In this document: positions 9,256 through 17,281 of the stretch, one piece after another
How positions within the stretch are numbered: the first letter of the stretch is position 1
Layout: every line of letters starts with the position of its first letter
From: Magnetospirillum aberrantis SpK
Lineage (GTDB): Bacteria > Pseudomonadota > Alphaproteobacteria > Rhodospirillales > Magnetospirillaceae
NCBI RefSeq assembly: GCF_011022235.1
Contig: NZ_JAAIYP010000037.1
Coordinates: 186,001-250,000 of the forward strand
Direction: 5' to 3'
DNA length: 64,000 bases
Made by a program: the position numbers and the translations under genes
The notes under the pieces: model-generated
Seen by the model: the letters and a program-made list of their open reading frames with translations, nothing else
Databases searched by the model: none
What the model was told of the DNA's origin: nothing

Positions 9256-9305
9256 CCCTCGCCGGGCGCGGCTCTCCGGCCGCTTGGCCGCGCCCTCAAT
9301 GGGCG
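9256..9305. repeat. Intergenic two-hairpin repeat element, copy B
   Basis: Positions 9256-9291 match 6625-6660 at 33 of 36 bases and contain the same CGGCC-GCTT-GGCCG hairpin. The next hairpin is CGCCC-TCAAT-GGGCG (9291-9305), with two compensatory base-pair changes relative to copy A. It lies between the end of the 113-residue gene and the convergent M48 gene. Confidence 0.7.
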
Positions 9306-9333
9306 CTGACCGGCACCGCAAGCGGAGCCGGTG

Positions 9334-10200
9334 TTACGCCTTCGGCGTGGGATACTTGGCCTTCAGCACATCCCAGCCGGTGGTCGAACCGCCGCTGCCG
9401 CCAGACGTCTTGGCCGCCGTCTGTTCGATGCGGGCGATGCGTTCGCGCGTGCCGGGGTGGGTGGAAAACAGGGACGTGGTTTCGCTTCCCGATTCGGGAT
9501 AAAGCCGCATCAAGGTACGAAAGAAGTCGTCGGCCCGGCTGGGATCGTTTCCGGTCTGCTGGAAGATGCGCAGGATGTGGGCGTCGGCTTCGAACTCGTG
9601 GGTTCGCGAATAGCCGGTCAGGATCATGGTGTAAAGCGGACCTTCCAGCGCGCTCAGCACGTCGCTGCCCAGGGTCCCGCCGCCCAACCAGCCCGACAGC
9701 GCTTCCTTGCCCAGGTTGCCGACCGAGGAAACCAAGGCTTGGTTACGGATCTGGGTCAGTGAATGGCCGTGGTCGGCATGGCCGACCTCGTGGGCGATGA
9801 CGCTGGCCAGTTCGTCCGGGTGGGCGCATTGGCGCACCAGTTCGGAATTGACGGCGATCTTGCCGCCCGGCAGCGCCCAGGCGTTGACCTGCTGGTTCTC
9901 GACCAGGGTGATTTCCCACGGCAGGGACTTGCGGTCGGCGACGGCGAACAGCGGCTTGGCGAAACCGCGCAAGGCTTCCTGGACATTGCGGTCGTCCACC
10001 GCGCCACCCGATTTCGTGAGGTAGTCGGGATAGAAGCTTTCGCCCATCTTGATCTCGTCGCCTTCGCCGGCGGCATAGGCGCCCACCACCTGGCTGGCGG
10101 AATTGATCAGGTTGCCCAGGCTGAATTGGGCGTGGGCGGGAAGGGCGGCCGAGGCGGCGGTGCCGGCCAGGCCGGCAAGCAGGGTGCGGCGGGAGGTCAT
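9334..10200 (-). CDS. Exported M48-family zinc metalloprotease
   Basis: This 288-residue protein starts with a twin-arginine-type signal (TSRRTLLAGLAGTAASAALP...AHA), so it should act in the periplasm. The zinc site VIAHEVGHADHGHS gives HExxH, and EFEADAHIL supplies the third ligand downstream. AWALPGGKIAVNSELV is characteristic of M48 peptidases of the LoiP/BepA type. I start at ATG 10200; a TTG at 10215 overlapping the upstream stop (TTGA) is the alternative. It is the last of four minus-strand genes for exported proteins. Confidence 0.87.
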   Translation of the reverse strand: MTSRRTLLAGLAGTAASAALPAHAQFSLGNLINSASQVVGAYAAGEGDEIKMGESFYPDYLTKSGGAVDDRNVQEALRGFAKPLFAVADRKSLPWEITLVENQQVNAWALPGGKIAVNSELVRQCAHPDELASVIAHEVGHADHGHSLTQIRNQALVSSVGNLGKEALSGWLGGGTLGSDVLSALEGPLYTMILTGYSRTHEFEADAHILRIFQQTGNDPSRADDFFRTLMRLYPESGSETTSLFSTHPGTRERIARIEQTAAKTSGGSGGSTTGWDVLKAKYPTPKA

Positions 10201-10211
10201 GGTGTCGGGCG

Positions 10212-10829
10212 TCAACTCTTCTTGTCGAACCGGAACGCGGCGATCACTTGTTCGGCGTCGTCGCGGTGTTTCTGGAAATGGTACATTTCCGTCCCGTAGT
10301 AATGCACCAAGGTGAGTTTGGAATCCACCACCGCGCCGACGGCGATGCCGATGCGGCGCACTTCGTCCTTGCCGGTGAACGCGTACTCGAAGCGGAATCC
10401 CGGCTCCCCGCCCAAGGTGGCCGGGCGCAGGTTGGTGGCGGTGACCGGGGAACCGAAGATCCTGGCGTAGCTGGCGGTGAACAGGTCCATGATCTCGGGT
10501 TCGGTCATGGCTTTGTTGAAGCGGTAGGACACTTCGTCGGGTACCGTTCCGAACAGCACGGCCAACGGATCGAAAGTCCGTTCCACATCCAGTCCCTTGG
10601 TCAGGGTCTTGCCGTCCTTGACGTTGATGTGGAACAGCATGTTCTCCAGCAACGGTCCATCTTGGGTCCAGGTATAAAGCGATTCGGTGTTGTGGCCGTT
10701 CCAGGCGACGGGCGTCGAGGTGGTGGCGCCGTCATCGACGAACTTCACGTTGCCGGCCGGCACCAGTTGGTATTGCGAGCACGCCGCCACGGTCAGCAGC
10801 AGCCCCAGGACGAACAGGCGCTTCATCAT
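10212..10829 (-). CDS. Putative lipoprotein
   Basis: This 205-residue protein begins with a lipoprotein signal (MMKRLFVLGLLLTVAAC, lipobox LTVAAC), so it should be anchored to a periplasmic face of the envelope. The mature part shows no family I recognise. The start overlaps the stop of the upstream M48 protease gene (ATGA), and the downstream M48 gene follows by about 12 bp, so it belongs to the same transcription unit. Confidence 0.8.
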   Translation of the reverse strand: MMKRLFVLGLLLTVAACSQYQLVPAGNVKFVDDGATTSTPVAWNGHNTESLYTWTQDGPLLENMLFHINVKDGKTLTKGLDVERTFDPLAVLFGTVPDEVSYRFNKAMTEPEIMDLFTASYARIFGSPVTATNLRPATLGGEPGFRFEYAFTGKDEVRRIGIAVGAVVDSKLTLVHYYGTEMYHFQKHRDDAEQVIAAFRFDKKS

Positions 10830-12001
10830 GCCCCCACCAGATAGGATTGAATCATTGCACGATCATCGGCGTCGGGTTTGACCGCCAGATAGCGTTGGAA
10901 ATATTCCCGCGCCTGTTCCTTCTCGCCGCGCCGCCAGCGCATCAACCCCACCGAACGCAACGCCTCGGGTGGCGCTCCCGGGGCCTCGCAGGCTTCGTGG
11001 TAGAACCCCAGTGCCATGGCTTCGTCGCCGTCCTTGCCTCGGCGGCGGTACAGCTCGCCCTTGTAGTAAAGCACCTCGCCGACGTCGCGGCCGGCATGGA
11101 TCAGACGGTTGAAAACGGTTTCGGTCTGCTTGAAATGTCCCAGATTGATCTCGTCGGCCATCATCATGCCGCGAATGGGGGCAATGGCGTCGGCCAGACG
11201 GTCGGAGGCGCCGCGTCCCTGGTCTTTCGCCTGCTTGGCCAATTCGGTCAGCGTCTCGATGCGTTCGTCGGTGGGAGGATGGGTGGCGGTGAAGGCGTCG
11301 AAATCATCGTCGATGTCGCCGGCGTCGCGTTCCTCGGCCACGTTCTTCCAGATGGTGGCGGCGGCTTTAGGATCGTAGCCGGCCTTGACCATCAGGCGGA
11401 AACCGACCTCGTCGGATTCGCGTTCGTTGTCGCGGGAATAGCTCATGCGGCGCAGTTGCAGGATGTTGTGGCGCAATACCTGGACGTTGGGCGAATTGCC
11501 GAGCACGATCATGGCGTTGGTCCACGCCTGCCATTCACGGTCGTCGCGGATGCGCTGCATGGTGTGGCGGTGCAGGTAATGACCGAATTCGTGGCCCAGC
11601 ACGGCGGCCAACTGTGATTCCGAATTACAGCGCAGCAACAGCCCCGTGCACACCTGGACCATGCCGTTGGGGCTGCAAAAGGCGTTGAAGATGGGCTGGC
11701 GCACCACGTATGTGCGCAGATCCGGGCAATATTCGCCCACCAGCCGGCACATCATGTCGGCTACCAGGGCGTTGACTTCCGGGTTACGGATTCTGGTTGC
11801 CGAGGTCCGCAGAAGCTTCTCGTTCTTTTCGGCGGTCAGCCAGACACCCGCTTCGTCGGTGTTCAGGTCTGGTCGGTATCCTCGTTGCACCAGATCGGTG
11901 GTGGGGCCGGCGGTCTGGTAGCCGCCGGTGACGCAGCCTCCGAGTGAGCTGATGGCGCAACCGGCAAGGCCGAAGGCGAAAGTGCGGCGCGACAGGGTCA
12001 T
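10826..12001 (-). CDS. M48 metalloprotease with TPR-like C-terminal region
   Basis: This 391-residue protein has an RR-containing export signal and a lipobox-like SLGGC (MTLSRRTFAFGLAGCAISSL...GGC). The catalytic motif VLGHEFGHYLHRHTM (HExxH) and the DNERESDEVGF third-ligand motif are intact. After about residue 270 a tetratricopeptide-like helical region follows (LYYKGELYRRRGKDGDEAMA, RRGEKEQAREYFQRYLAVKP), giving the BepA-like order of protease then TPR. The start at 12001 overlaps the stop of the upstream lipoprotein gene. Proteolytic quality control of the outer membrane is the role known for BepA; it is inferred here. Confidence 0.88.
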   Translation of the reverse strand: MTLSRRTFAFGLAGCAISSLGGCVTGGYQTAGPTTDLVQRGYRPDLNTDEAGVWLTAEKNEKLLRTSATRIRNPEVNALVADMMCRLVGEYCPDLRTYVVRQPIFNAFCSPNGMVQVCTGLLLRCNSESQLAAVLGHEFGHYLHRHTMQRIRDDREWQAWTNAMIVLGNSPNVQVLRHNILQLRRMSYSRDNERESDEVGFRLMVKAGYDPKAAATIWKNVAEERDAGDIDDDFDAFTATHPPTDERIETLTELAKQAKDQGRGASDRLADAIAPIRGMMMADEINLGHFKQTETVFNRLIHAGRDVGEVLYYKGELYRRRGKDGDEAMALGFYHEACEAPGAPPEALRSVGLMRWRRGEKEQAREYFQRYLAVKPDADDRAMIQSYLVGA

Positions 12002-12711
12002 TTCGGCAGCTTGTCCAGCAACAGGGCGACGGTTTCGCGTGCCTTGGCGGCATCGCGAAGGTCGCCATCCTGACGGGCGTGCAAGGCGTTGAACCACACC
12101 ACCTGTCCGGTCTTCAGGTCGACCAGGGAGGCATGTCCCAATTGCATGCCGCCGCCAACGCTGACCCCGGCAAGGGCCGCGACCATGCGCAAGGCCACCC
12201 GGCCGGGGGTGGAGTAGCTGTCGCGCACCCAGAGGAACAAGGCGTAGTCGGCCTCGGCGTGCTCGCCCAGGGCCTGTGCCTCGGACCCCAGGCTCCAGTC
12301 GAACTGTCCGTTCTTGGCCGGCAGGCGGTTGTTTTGGTTGAAATGGTAGGTGCGGATGGTGGTGCCCACGGCGCCGTGCAGTTTCTGCACCTGATCAAGA
12401 CGCATCGCTTCGGGGCTGTCCTCGGCCGGTGGCGAGAAGGACGCGAAGCGGATGTGCATGTCTTCCAAATGGGCACGGGTGCCGGAGGCCAGATGAGAGG
12501 CGGCGTCACGTGTCCACAGCGCGTTGACGTCGAGGTTGCCGGTGGCGTCGAACTCGTACAATTCGACGTCGGGGGGCATCATCAGGATACGGGGGGCGTG
12601 ACCGTCCCCGTCACGTCTCAGGGTCTCGGCCGTATAGTAGCTTTGGGTGGCACAGGCGGACAGCGCGAGAGCCAATGCGGCCACCCACGCCAATTGACGC
12701 AACAAACGCAC
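11998..12711 (-). CDS. Putative lipoprotein, first gene of the M48 cluster
   Basis: This 237-residue protein has a clear lipoprotein signal (ALALALSACATQ, lipobox LSAC). The mature domain contains SLVDLKTGQVVWFNALHARQ, a pattern of small envelope proteins that report or bind at the membrane; I cannot name the family. It is the first of four overlapping or closely spaced minus-strand genes encoding two lipoproteins and two M48 proteases, all predicted to be exported. A shared envelope function is inferred from the overlaps. Confidence 0.8.
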   Translation of the reverse strand: MRLLRQLAWVAALALALSACATQSYYTAETLRRDGDGHAPRILMMPPDVELYEFDATGNLDVNALWTRDAASHLASGTRAHLEDMHIRFASFSPPAEDSPEAMRLDQVQKLHGAVGTTIRTYHFNQNNRLPAKNGQFDWSLGSEAQALGEHAEADYALFLWVRDSYSTPGRVALRMVAALAGVSVGGGMQLGHASLVDLKTGQVVWFNALHARQDGDLRDAAKARETVALLLDKLPK

Positions 12712-12790
12712 GGTTCCCCTCCAACGTCGTCTGCCGCCATTCTACCGATCACTTCGCGTGGCACAACCCCTGATGGCTGTCGTTGGCGGG

Positions 12791-13018
12791 TCAATATTGT
12801 TCGGAAAAGACCATGCCTTCGCCCTGGTGCCAGTTTCCCAAAGGGAACTTGACCTCTTGGCCGGGGTCGAAGCGCGGCCACCGGGAATCCCACCGCCGGC
12901 CGATGCCTTGACCGTCTTCGCCTTTTCGTCGTCCGATAACCGGTGGAGGTGGTAACTCGATCGTATAGGATTCCTCGTGGCACTTGAAATCCGGTATGCG
13001 AAAAGCGCCAAAATACAT
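12791..13018 (-). CDS. Small hypothetical protein, 75 residues
   Basis: The product is a 75-residue polar protein ending FPLGNWHQGEGMVFSEQY, with a Pro-rich middle (ELPPPPVIGRRKG). No signal or membrane segment is seen and the family is unknown. The ribosome site is weak. It is included because the amino-acid composition looks protein-like and no better gene occupies this stretch. Confidence 0.45.
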   Translation of the reverse strand: MYFGAFRIPDFKCHEESYTIELPPPPVIGRRKGEDGQGIGRRWDSRWPRFDPGQEVKFPLGNWHQGEGMVFSEQY

Positions 13019-13071
13019 GCGGGTATTTGATGAGGGTCCTGCCCTGGCATGACCCTCGGGGGAGGTGCCCG

Positions 13072-13371
13072 ATGAGTGCGCAGGCTGTCGTTTTGTCCGC
13101 CGTTTCGATCCTGGTTGCCTATTCCATTCTCCGCGCGCGTCAGGGGCTGTTGATGGTGTCGGTCATGGCCTATGCCGCCGTGGTCGCCTGGATCATCCAT
13201 CATGGCATGGAAATGCTGATGTTTGCCCTGGGGGGAGCTATCGGGCTGGGGGTTCTGGGGCTTGGCGTCATGGTCTGGCGGCTGGTTTCGACACAAAATG
13301 ATTCAGAACGTCACTCTTCGACGGAAGAGAATACAAACAATGACCCGCTCACTGAAAATATAGGGTCATAA
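13072..13371 (+). CDS. Small membrane protein, 99 residues
   Basis: The product has two to three hydrophobic segments (AVVLSAVSILVAYSIL, LLMVSVMAYAAVVAWII, ALGGAIGLGVLGLGVMVW) and a polar, Asn/Ser/Glu-rich C-terminal tail. ATG 13072 has a strong ggggagg site 6 bp upstream, so the in-frame ATG at 13027 is rejected. No family is recognised; an inner-membrane location is likely. Confidence 0.65.
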   Translation: MSAQAVVLSAVSILVAYSILRARQGLLMVSVMAYAAVVAWIIHHGMEMLMFALGGAIGLGVLGLGVMVWRLVSTQNDSERHSSTEENTNNDPLTENIGS

Positions 13372-13440
13372 CCTGATTGCCTTTCGTTCTATGGTAGAGA
13401 TACTTTTAGTCATTCATGGCTATTTCTTTTGGTTTAGACC

Positions 13441-13674
13441 ATGCTTTCTTCCATGCCGCCGGAATGTCTTGCTTCCCGTGTCGCTCGGTTTGCCCGCCAC
13501 CGGGAACGGGGCGAATGGGCCAGTTGTCATGCCATCCTGAATGGGCTGCGGCAATGTGCGGAACGCGAAGGGTGTGCCGAGCGACTGTCCTGCACCGAAG
13601 CGGCGGGCACCTTGCGGGTGCAGTTGCAGGGGTTGCTGGAAACCCCGTCGGCTTCCCGTTTCGGTGCTGTCTGA
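13441..13674 (+). CDS. Small hypothetical protein, 77 residues
   Basis: This short soluble protein is Arg-rich and helical (CLASRVARFARHRERGEWAS) and has four Cys residues (CHAIL, QCAEREGCAERLSC). The family is unknown and the ribosome site weak. It lies between two small membrane-protein genes on the same strand. Confidence 0.45.
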   Translation: MLSSMPPECLASRVARFARHRERGEWASCHAILNGLRQCAEREGCAERLSCTEAAGTLRVQLQGLLETPSASRFGAV

Positions 13675-13701
13675 TTTTAATTTTCCGCCAGGAAGGTCGC
13701 C

Positions 13702-13809
13702 ATGTCCGCTCCCCGCTTCCTTCAGGCCATCGCCCTTGACCTCTGTGTTGCCGCCCTGGGCATGGCTATCGTAGCCATTCCCATGGCTGTCATCGGGATC
13801 ATGTCCTGA
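13702..13809 (+). CDS. Predicted 35-residue single-pass membrane protein
   Basis: A 35-codon frame starts at ATG 13702 with aggaagg 5 bp upstream. It encodes a short polar N-terminus and then one hydrophobic segment of about 24 residues (ALDLCVAALGMAIVAIPMAV and onward), ending at TGA 13807. It is too short for automatic gene callers. The good ribosome site and membrane-like composition support it; expression is unproven. Confidence 0.5.
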   Translation: MSAPRFLQAIALDLCVAALGMAIVAIPMAVIGIMS

Positions 13810-13884
13810 CGCCGTGGTCTTTGCCGTCGCTGCGGTTCGTGCCATAACCCAAGGTGTGGTGCACGAGAGCGGGGGAGAGAGGGC

Positions 13885-15033
13885 ATGCTGTCACGCCGGA
13901 GGTTTTGTGGGGCGTTGACCATGGCCGCGCTGGCGGCACGGGGCGCGGCGGCAGCGGCGGATGAGTTGCGTCTGGGCGCCTTTTTGTCCACCACCGGCAC
14001 CTATACCATCATGGGCGATCCCGAACGCAAGGCGCTCGATATGATGGTGGAACGCACCAATGCCGAAGGCGGCGTGCTGGGGCGCCCCTTGCGTCTGATC
14101 TGGTATGACGACGCCTCCGAGCCGGACCGGGCCATGAGCGCGGTCAAGCGGTTGATCGACAACGACGGAGCCCACCTGCTGATCGGCGGATCGGGAACCC
14201 CCACCAGCATGGCGGTGCTGCCGCTGGTCGAACGGGCGGGAATTCCCTATGTGTCGATGGGCGGCGGTGTCGGCATCGTCGAGCCCTTGCGCAAATGGAC
14301 CTTCAAGGTGCCGCATACCGACCGCATGGGGGCGGAGAAGGTGCTGGCCGACCTTAAGCGCCGTGGGCTGACGCGGTTGGCGTTGCTGTCGGAGAACGTC
14401 GGTTTCGGCAGGTCGGGTCGCGATCAGGTTCTGGCCTTGGCGCCGGCCTGGGGCATCCGGGTGGTGGTGGACGAAACCTACGGCCCCAAGGATGCCGACG
14501 TCACGCCGCAACTGACCAAGGTGCGGATGGCCTCGGATGTGGACGCCCTGTTCGTGTTCGGCACCGGCCAGGGGCCGGCGGTGGTCACCCGCAACATCCG
14601 CCAATTGGGGCTGACCTTGCCGGTTTACCAATCGCACGGAGTGGCGTCCAAGGACTTCCTGCGGCTGGTGGGGGGCGCCGCCGACGGCATGCGCTTGCCG
14701 GCCATGGCCTTGACCGTCGCCCGGCAATTGCCCGCCGATGATCGGCAGAAGCCGGTGGCCCTGGCCTTCAAGGCGGCGTACGAGGCCCGGTGGGGGCAGG
14801 AGGTGACGCATTTCGCCGGCCATGCCTACGACGCCTTCGCCATCGTCATGGACGCGCTGCGCCGAGCCGGCAGCGCCGATCCGGCGGCGGTGCGCGACGC
14901 CATCGAGACGACCAAGGGACTGGTCGGCACCGGTGGCGTCTTCACCATGAGCGCCCAGGATCATCTGGGGCTCGACCTGTCGTCCTTTCATATGGTGGAA
15001 ATTCAGAATGGCGACTGGGTGCTGGTGGATTAG
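13885..15033 (+). CDS. ABC transporter substrate-binding protein, branched-chain amino acid type
   Basis: This 382-residue protein has an Arg-rich export signal (MLSRRRFCGALTMAALAARG) that could be Tat-dependent, then the type I periplasmic binding fold of the LivJ/HAAT family: LRLGAFLSTTGTYTIMG, ERTNAEGGVLGRPLRLI, HLLIGGSGTPTSMAVLPLVE, FAGHAYDAFAIVMDAL. No permease or ATPase gene is nearby, so its transporter must be encoded elsewhere or it has a sensory role. The ligand cannot be predicted. A gggggagagaggg stretch supplies the ribosome site. Confidence 0.88.
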   Translation: MLSRRRFCGALTMAALAARGAAAAADELRLGAFLSTTGTYTIMGDPERKALDMMVERTNAEGGVLGRPLRLIWYDDASEPDRAMSAVKRLIDNDGAHLLIGGSGTPTSMAVLPLVERAGIPYVSMGGGVGIVEPLRKWTFKVPHTDRMGAEKVLADLKRRGLTRLALLSENVGFGRSGRDQVLALAPAWGIRVVVDETYGPKDADVTPQLTKVRMASDVDALFVFGTGQGPAVVTRNIRQLGLTLPVYQSHGVASKDFLRLVGGAADGMRLPAMALTVARQLPADDRQKPVALAFKAAYEARWGQEVTHFAGHAYDAFAIVMDALRRAGSADPAAVRDAIETTKGLVGTGGVFTMSAQDHLGLDLSSFHMVEIQNGDWVLVD

Positions 15034-15045
15034 GCGCGGTTGCGC

Positions 15046-15465
15046 TTACCATCCATGCTCGTCGTTTCTGGTTCCCTCGACCAAGTTCAGGTCGCGTTCC
15101 GACACCAGACAGGTGGTGCCGTCCCCTGACAGCCGTCCGCCCAGCGGTGCCGCCACCGCGTTGACCATGCAGGTCTTGGCACAGGTGTCGGCGCAAATGA
15201 TCAACTGGTTGTCGAAATTTTCAGTGGCGCCGACATCCACGTATCCGTGCATGGTTTTGATCTCGGCCTCGGTATAGCGGCCGGCGACGGCGCGCGGATA
15301 ATCGGCCAGCATGCGGTCGCGGTCGATGTCGGAACAGCCGCAATTGGCCACCAACCCCAGGAAACGGCCCATACGGTTCGGGGTCGCCGGCTGGTCGGGC
15401 GGCGGCAGGGCGCATGAGGCGAGAAGCAGGACGGCAAGAACGCAGGCAAGGGTGCGCAAGGGCAT
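15046..15465 (-). CDS. Small Cys-containing lipoprotein
   Basis: This 139-residue protein starts at ATG 15465, behind a clear aggagg site, with a lipoprotein signal (LACVLAVLLLASCALP, lipobox LLASC). The mature part is Cys-rich (ANCGCSDIDRDRM, IICADTCAKTCMVNAV), fitting disulfides or metal binding in the periplasm. It is the last of three close minus-strand genes (S49 peptidase, zinc-ribbon membrane protein, this one). No named family is recognised. Confidence 0.72.
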   Translation of the reverse strand: MPLRTLACVLAVLLLASCALPPPDQPATPNRMGRFLGLVANCGCSDIDRDRMLADYPRAVAGRYTEAEIKTMHGYVDVGATENFDNQLIICADTCAKTCMVNAVAAPLGGRLSGDGTTCLVSERDLNLVEGTRNDEHGW

Positions 15466-15484
15466 GGTCAGCCTCCTGTGCCGG

Positions 15485-15721
15485 TCAATAGGGGCAATCC
15501 TTGCGGCCGCACGGTCCCTGGTTCGGCGCCCGATAGGTGGCACAGCGGGGGCATAGAGCCAGGTCCTGGGCGGTCTGGCTTTGGGTCGGGGCGGAAGGGG
15601 GATGCGGCGCGTCGGGCGGTGACGGCCGTCCGGCCCGCAATTCGGCGATCCGTTGCAGGTACTTGAACCCGAACCAGATGATGGCGACGACCACGACGGT
15701 CAGCAGGATTTTCGAGAACAT
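15485..15721 (-). CDS. Small membrane-anchored protein with C-terminal Cys motifs
   Basis: This 78-residue protein has an N-terminal membrane helix (LLTVVVVAIIWFGFKYL), a Pro-rich linker and a C-terminal LCPRCATYRAP...GPCGRKDCPY segment with two CxxC-like pairs, a plausible small zinc ribbon. It starts 9 bp after the S49 peptidase stop and ends 19 bp before the lipoprotein gene, so the three form an operon. The function is unknown. Confidence 0.7.
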   Translation of the reverse strand: MFSKILLTVVVVAIIWFGFKYLQRIAELRAGRPSPPDAPHPPSAPTQSQTAQDLALCPRCATYRAPNQGPCGRKDCPY

Positions 15722-15730
15722 GGCCCTATT

Positions 15731-16582
15731 TTACAGCCCCCAGCGGGCCCAGGCCAGCCGTTCTTCGGCCGCCGCCAGAACGTCGGCGGCCATCTGTCCG
15801 CGCGGGAAGAACAGGCGGGCCCACGGTGTTCGCCGTCCGCCCACCGGCCGCAGCCGTACCTTGTCGCCGAACCGTGTCCGCATCACCGTGCGCAAATCGC
15901 CCAATCCGTCCACCAGCCCCAGTTCCACCGCCTGACGGCCGGTCCAGATATCGCCGTTGAACAGGGTTTCCTCGGCGGCTTTCAGCCTGGATTCCCGGCG
16001 GGTGCGGACCCAATCCTTGAAACCGGCGTGGATGTCGGCCTGAAGCGCCTCAAGCCGCGCCACATCCTCGGGACGTTCAGGCAGGAAAGGGTCGAGCATG
16101 CGTTTGCGTTCGCCCTGGGTGTGCACGCGCCGTTCGATACCCAGCCGCCCCAGCGCCTCGGCGAAGCCGAACCCGGCCGAGACCACGCCGATGGAACCGA
16201 CGATCGAGGCCGCGTCGGCGTAGACCTCGTCCGCCGCCAATGCCAGCCAATATCCGCCCGAGGCGGCCACGTCCTCGACGAAGGCGAAGACCGGGACCTT
16301 GCGCTCGGCGGCGTGGTCGCGAATGCGTCGTGCGATCAGTGCGCTTTGCACCGGCGACCCGCCCGGCGAGTTGACCGCGAGCGCCACCGCCGCCAGCCGG
16401 CGTGGAGCGAAGGCGGTCTTGAGCGTGCCGGCCAGGGCGGCAAGGTTCAGCCCGCCGCGCCCCAATCCGCCGCCGGCGCTGATCACCCCGGACAGGCGGA
16501 CCACCGTAACCACGGGGGCGGGACGGATGACGCCACTGACGGCGTCGGCAAGAAATCGAGGAATCGTCATGCCTTTCACCAT
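15731..16582 (-). CDS. S49-family peptidase (SppA/SohB-like)
   Basis: This 283-residue protein belongs to the signal peptide peptidase A family of ClpP-fold Ser/Lys peptidases. LAVNSPGGSPVQS, the catalytic-Ser region DVAASGGYWLALAADE, SIVGSIGVVSAGFG and the Lys-bearing GERKRMLDPF are all present and in order. The frame has two possible starts, 16582 (AAGG 4 bp upstream) and 16570. There is no obvious N-terminal membrane helix, unlike E. coli SppA. It leads an operon with two small membrane-associated proteins. Confidence 0.87.
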   Translation of the reverse strand: MVKGMTIPRFLADAVSGVIRPAPVVTVVRLSGVISAGGGLGRGGLNLAALAGTLKTAFAPRRLAAVALAVNSPGGSPVQSALIARRIRDHAAERKVPVFAFVEDVAASGGYWLALAADEVYADAASIVGSIGVVSAGFGFAEALGRLGIERRVHTQGERKRMLDPFLPERPEDVARLEALQADIHAGFKDWVRTRRESRLKAAEETLFNGDIWTGRQAVELGLVDGLGDLRTVMRTRFGDKVRLRPVGGRRTPWARLFFPRGQMAADVLAAAEERLAWARWGL

Positions 16583-16610
16583 AGGGCCTTGGCCGGCGCT
16601 TCGATAGTGA

Positions 16611-16634
16611 ATTAGGTTAATATCATATGCTAAT
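16611..16634. promoter_or_regulatory. AT-rich inverted repeat upstream of rhodanese gene
   Basis: ATTAG (16611-16615) and CTAAT (16630-16634) flank 13 AT-rich bases in the divergent region between the S49 peptidase and rhodanese genes. It is a candidate operator or promoter, supported only by symmetry and the local AT-richness in GC-rich DNA. Confidence 0.3.
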
Positions 16635-16690
16635 GTATGTAGGGCATGTCACTGATGCCGTCGCCTTCCCCAACCAACAAGGAAAATCCC

Positions 16691-17281
16691 ATGCGGAAAC
16701 TGTCCCACGCCGCCCTTGTCGCCCTTGCTCTGGGCGTTGCCTCCGTCCCGTCGGCCATGGCCGCCGACATGCCGTCCTCGCCCACCGCCCAGGTGAAAAG
16801 CGGGCTTTACGTCACCGCCAAGGAAGCCGCGCAATTGATGGCGGACGACAAGGGCACGGTGCTGGTGGACGTGCGCGATCCGGTCGAGATCATGTTCACG
16901 GGCTATGCCCCGGCCACCGCCGTCCATGTGCCTTACCAGACCGCGGACCGGACCCGCTTCAACGCGGAAAAAGGGGTTTTCCTGATGGAGAAGAACCCGG
17001 CCTTCGCCGATCAGGTCGAGGCCAAGCTGACGGCCCTGGGTGCCGACAAGGAAAAGACCAAGGTGGTCTTCATGTGCCGCTCGGGCAGCACCCGCTCGGC
17101 CCCGGCCGCCGACCAGCTTTTCGCGCGCGGCTGGAAGAACGCCTACACCATGGTTGACGGTTTCGAAGGGGAAACCCGTAAGGACGGGCCGTCCAAGGGC
17201 GTGCGCGACGTGGACGGCTGGCGCAATTCCGGCCTGCCGTGGGGGTACAAGCTCGATCCCAAGGTCATGGCGCCGAACTGA
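16691..17281 (+). CDS. Exported rhodanese-domain protein
   Basis: This 196-residue protein starts at ATG 16691 (aaggaa upstream) with a Sec-type signal (LVALALGVASVPSAMA-AD), so it should be periplasmic. The rhodanese domain follows: VLVDVRDPVEIMFTGYAP and the active-site loop FMCRSGSTRSAPAA, whose Cys would carry the persulfide. DGFEGETRKDGPSKGVRDVD and the RNSGLPW tail match a subgroup found with c-type cytochromes. Sulfur transfer or sulfur oxidation is the family role. Its last 17 bp overlap the convergent methyltransferase gene. Confidence 0.88.
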   Translation: MRKLSHAALVALALGVASVPSAMAADMPSSPTAQVKSGLYVTAKEAAQLMADDKGTVLVDVRDPVEIMFTGYAPATAVHVPYQTADRTRFNAEKGVFLMEKNPAFADQVEAKLTALGADKEKTKVVFMCRSGSTRSAPAADQLFARGWKNAYTMVDGFEGETRKDGPSKGVRDVDGWRNSGLPWGYKLDPKVMAPN

